Origin: JARYMI01 sp964550915 | GTDB lineage: Bacteria; Acidobacteriota; Aminicenantia; Aminicenantales; UBA8522 | Assembly: GCA_964550915.1 (NCBI GenBank) | Contig: CAZKBY010000140.1 | Span: 1-7,150 of the forward strand | Reading direction: 5' to 3' | DNA length: 7,150 nt | Part shown: one piece after another, positions 5,243-7,150 of the stretch | Layout of the letters: every line of letters begins with the position of its first letter | Numbering within the stretch: the first letter of the stretch is position 1 | Made by a program: the position numbers and the translations under genes | The notes under the pieces: generated by a model | The model's database searches: none | Told to the model about the DNA's origin: nothing | Seen by the model: the letters and a program-made list of their open reading frames with translations, nothing else

Positions 5243-7150
5243 ATGGTTAAGTGGCTGATAACCAAAATCTTCGGCACCCAGAACGAACGTGACCTGAAAA
5301 AGCTCCAGCCCTTTGTCGCCGCCATCAACGAGCTCGAACCCAGCATCCAAAAGCTCTCCGATGCTGAACTCCAGGCCAAAACGGCTGAGTTCAAGGAAAA
5401 GCTTCGACAAGGGGCGCCTCTGGACGACCTCATTATCGAGAGCTTCGCCGTCGTCCGTGAAGTGGCGCGCCGGACTGTCCGGATGCGTCATTTTGACGTC
5501 CAGCTTATCGGCGGAGTCGTCCTCCATCAAGGCAAAATCGCCGAAATGAAGACGGGGGAGGGGAAAACGCTGGTCGCCACTCTCCCGGCTTATCTAAACG
5601 CCCTTGAAGGAAAGGGCGTCCATATTGTGACCGTCAACGATTATCTCGCCAAAAGGGATACAGAATGGATGGGTCCCATCTACCGTTTCCTCGGCCTCTC
5701 GGTCGGGACAATTCAGCATGAGATGAATGATGCTGACAGGAAAGCCGCTTACCAGTCGGACATCACTTACGGAACAAACAACGAATTCGGGTTTGATTAC
5801 TTGCGGGACAACATGAAATTCCGGATCTCCGACCTTGTCCAGAGGGGGCATCACTACGCCATCGTCGATGAGGTGGACAGTATCCTGATCGACGAAGCCA
5901 GGACTCCGCTCATCATTTCCGGCCCGACCGAAGAATCGACATCTCTGTACTATAAGATAGACAACCTCGTTCGCCGCTTCCAAAAGAGCAAGCATTTCCA
6001 GGTTGACGAAAAGACAAGGACTGTCTCCATCCTCGAGGACGGAGTGGCTGAAGCGGAAAAGTTCCTCAATGTCTCGAACCTCTATGACCTTGCCCACATG
6101 GATCTCGTCCACCACATCAACCAGGCTCTCAAGGCTCACCACCTTTTCAAGCGGGACGTCGACTACATGGTTAAAGAGGGCAAGGTCATCATCGTCGATG
6201 AATTCACCGGCCGGCTGATGCCCGGCCGCCGCTACAGCGACGGTCTCCATCAAGCGCTGGAAGCGAAAGAAAGAGTGCGCATCGAAGAAGAGTACCAGAC
6301 ACTGGCTTCGATCACCTTCCAGAATTACTTCCGGATGTACAAGAAGCTGGCCGGGATGACCGGCACCGCCGCCACCGAGGCAACCGAATTCCATGCCATC
6401 TACAACCTGGATGTCATCGAAATCCCGACCAACAAGCCGCTTATCCGCCATGAGTCACCTGACGTGATTTACCGCACGGCTGAAGAAAAATGGGAGGCCG
6501 TGGCGAGCGAGATCGTTGAATTTAACAAGCAGGGTCGGCCTATTCTGGTCGGCACAACCTCGATCGAAAAGTCCGAGCATCTCAGCTCAATCCTTCGCAA
6601 AAAAGGCATCAAGCACGTCGTCCTCAACGCCAAGTACCATGAGATGGAGGCCAAGATCATCGCCCAGGCAGGACGGATCGGCGCCGTGACTATTGCCACC
6701 AACATGGCCGGCCGAGGAGTGGACATCCTGCTTGGCGGCAACCCGGAATTCCTGGCCAGCGAAAACCTGCGCAAGTCAGGGATCGATCCGGTTAAAGCAA
6801 CTCAGGAGCAGTGGGAAAAGGCTCTGGCTGAAACGATGCGCATCACCCAGGAGGAACACGAACGCGTCGTCGGCTTAGGCGGCTTGCACATTTGCGGGAC
6901 AGAAAGACACGAAGCCCGCCGGATCGACAACCAGCTCCGCGGCCGGTCCGGCCGACAAGGAGACCCGGGCTCTTCGCGATTCTACCTGTCACTCGAAGAC
7001 GACCTGATGAGAATCTTCGGAAGCGACAGGATATCCGGGTTGATGGCCCGGATCGGCATGGGAGAAGGCGTTCCGATTGAACACCGCATGGTCAGCCGGG
7101 CCATCGAGCGAGCTCAGAAGCAGGTCGAGGGCCAGAATTTCACCATCCGC
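5243..7150 (+). CDS. secA: Preprotein translocase ATPase SecA (3' end outside window)
   Basis: The frame is open from the ATG at 5243 to the window edge: 636 residues of a protein usually 850-950 long. SecA is the motor that drives unfolded preproteins through SecYEG. The N-terminus (MVKWLITKIFGTQNERDLKK) aligns in style and length with known SecAs. Walker A is MKTGEGKT (102-109) and Walker B is VDEVDS (208-213), at almost the same numbers as in E. coli. YGTNNEFGFDYLRDNM, the preprotein cross-linking region, EFTGRLMPGRRYSDGLHQ (320-337), MTGTAATEATEF (372-383), TNMAGRGVDI (486-495) and QLRGRSGRQGD with its arginine fingers (564-574) follow in order. The end of the scaffold helix, wing domain and any C-terminal zinc motif lie outside. 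TNMAGRG is followed by Val 493 where Thr is usual. No Shine-Dalgarno precedes the ATG. Confidence 0.98.
   Translation, partial: MVKWLITKIFGTQNERDLKKLQPFVAAINELEPSIQKLSDAELQAKTAEFKEKLRQGAPLDDLIIESFAVVREVARRTVRMRHFDVQLIGGVVLHQGKIAEMKTGEGKTLVATLPAYLNALEGKGVHIVTVNDYLAKRDTEWMGPIYRFLGLSVGTIQHEMNDADRKAAYQSDITYGTNNEFGFDYLRDNMKFRISDLVQRGHHYAIVDEVDSILIDEARTPLIISGPTEESTSLYYKIDNLVRRFQKSKHFQVDEKTRTVSILEDGVAEAEKFLNVSNLYDLAHMDLVHHINQALKAHHLFKRDVDYMVKEGKVIIVDEFTGRLMPGRRYSDGLHQALEAKERVRIEEEYQTLASITFQNYFRMYKKLAGMTGTAATEATEFHAIYNLDVIEIPTNKPLIRHESPDVIYRTAEEKWEAVASEIVEFNKQGRPILVGTTSIEKSEHLSSILRKKGIKHVVLNAKYHEMEAKIIAQAGRIGAVTIATNMAGRGVDILLGGNPEFLASENLRKSGIDPVKATQEQWEKALAETMRITQEEHERVVGLGGLHICGTERHEARRIDNQLRGRSGRQGDPGSSRFYLSLEDDLMRIFGSDRISGLMARIGMGEGVPIEHRMVSRAIERAQKQVEGQNFTIR

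Noticed and set aside
4909..5433. A 174-codon minus-strand open frame across the gap and the start of secA.
   Set aside because: It overlaps the secA coding region and the candidate RNA, lacks any recognisable domain, and its residue mix (rich in Ser and Arg) is typical of an antisense shadow.
5594..6451. A long (285-codon) minus-strand open frame.
   Set aside because: It is wholly antisense to secA, whose motifs are unmistakable in the other strand; its repeated VVD/DDG-like content reflects the complement of secA codons.

Overview
This is bacterial chromosomal sequence of moderate G+C, densely coding, with housekeeping genes on both strands. In order it holds: the 3' half of uvrC (+) overlapping acpS (+); a palindromic repeat element in the convergent gap; feoB and feoA (both -); a polytopic GT87-type glycosyltransferase gene (-); a roughly 500-base gap; and the 5' two thirds of secA (+), which runs off the right edge. 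The gene mix says only 'bacterium'. The style of the SecA and UvrC proteins and the presence of small palindromic elements would fit an Acidobacteriota/Aminicenantota-like lineage, but that is a weak guess from sequence feel alone.

Left part (1-1299). The UvrC C-terminal nuclease and helix-hairpin-helix region ends inside the start of acpS (holo-ACP synthase), which has an excellent Shine-Dalgarno sequence, so the two look translationally coupled. The convergent acpS/feoB gap is almost wholly an inverted-repeat element with 31-bp arms (28 of 31 matched) around a 60-nt centre. Both flanking stop codons lie inside its arms.

Middle (1296-4736). feoA and feoB overlap by 11 bp and form a ferrous-iron uptake operon. 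A perfect 7-1-7 palindrome close to the Fur-box consensus sits just upstream of feoA, predicting iron repression. Upstream of it, on the same strand, lies a multi-spanning membrane glycosyltransferase gene with its own sigma70-like promoter.

Right part (4737-7150). The gap between the divergent glycosyltransferase and secA genes has no convincing protein gene. It does hold nested complementary segments that fold into a junction-type RNA: a closing helix with a tandem G-A internal loop, a short second helix and two long arms. I do not recognise it as any known RNA class. Directly after it is a TTGACA/GATAAT-type promoter so close to the secA ATG that the secA message may be leaderless, which agrees with the missing Shine-Dalgarno. 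secA carries all the expected motor motifs. The candidate RNA and the stop-donating palindrome are the most interesting items here.
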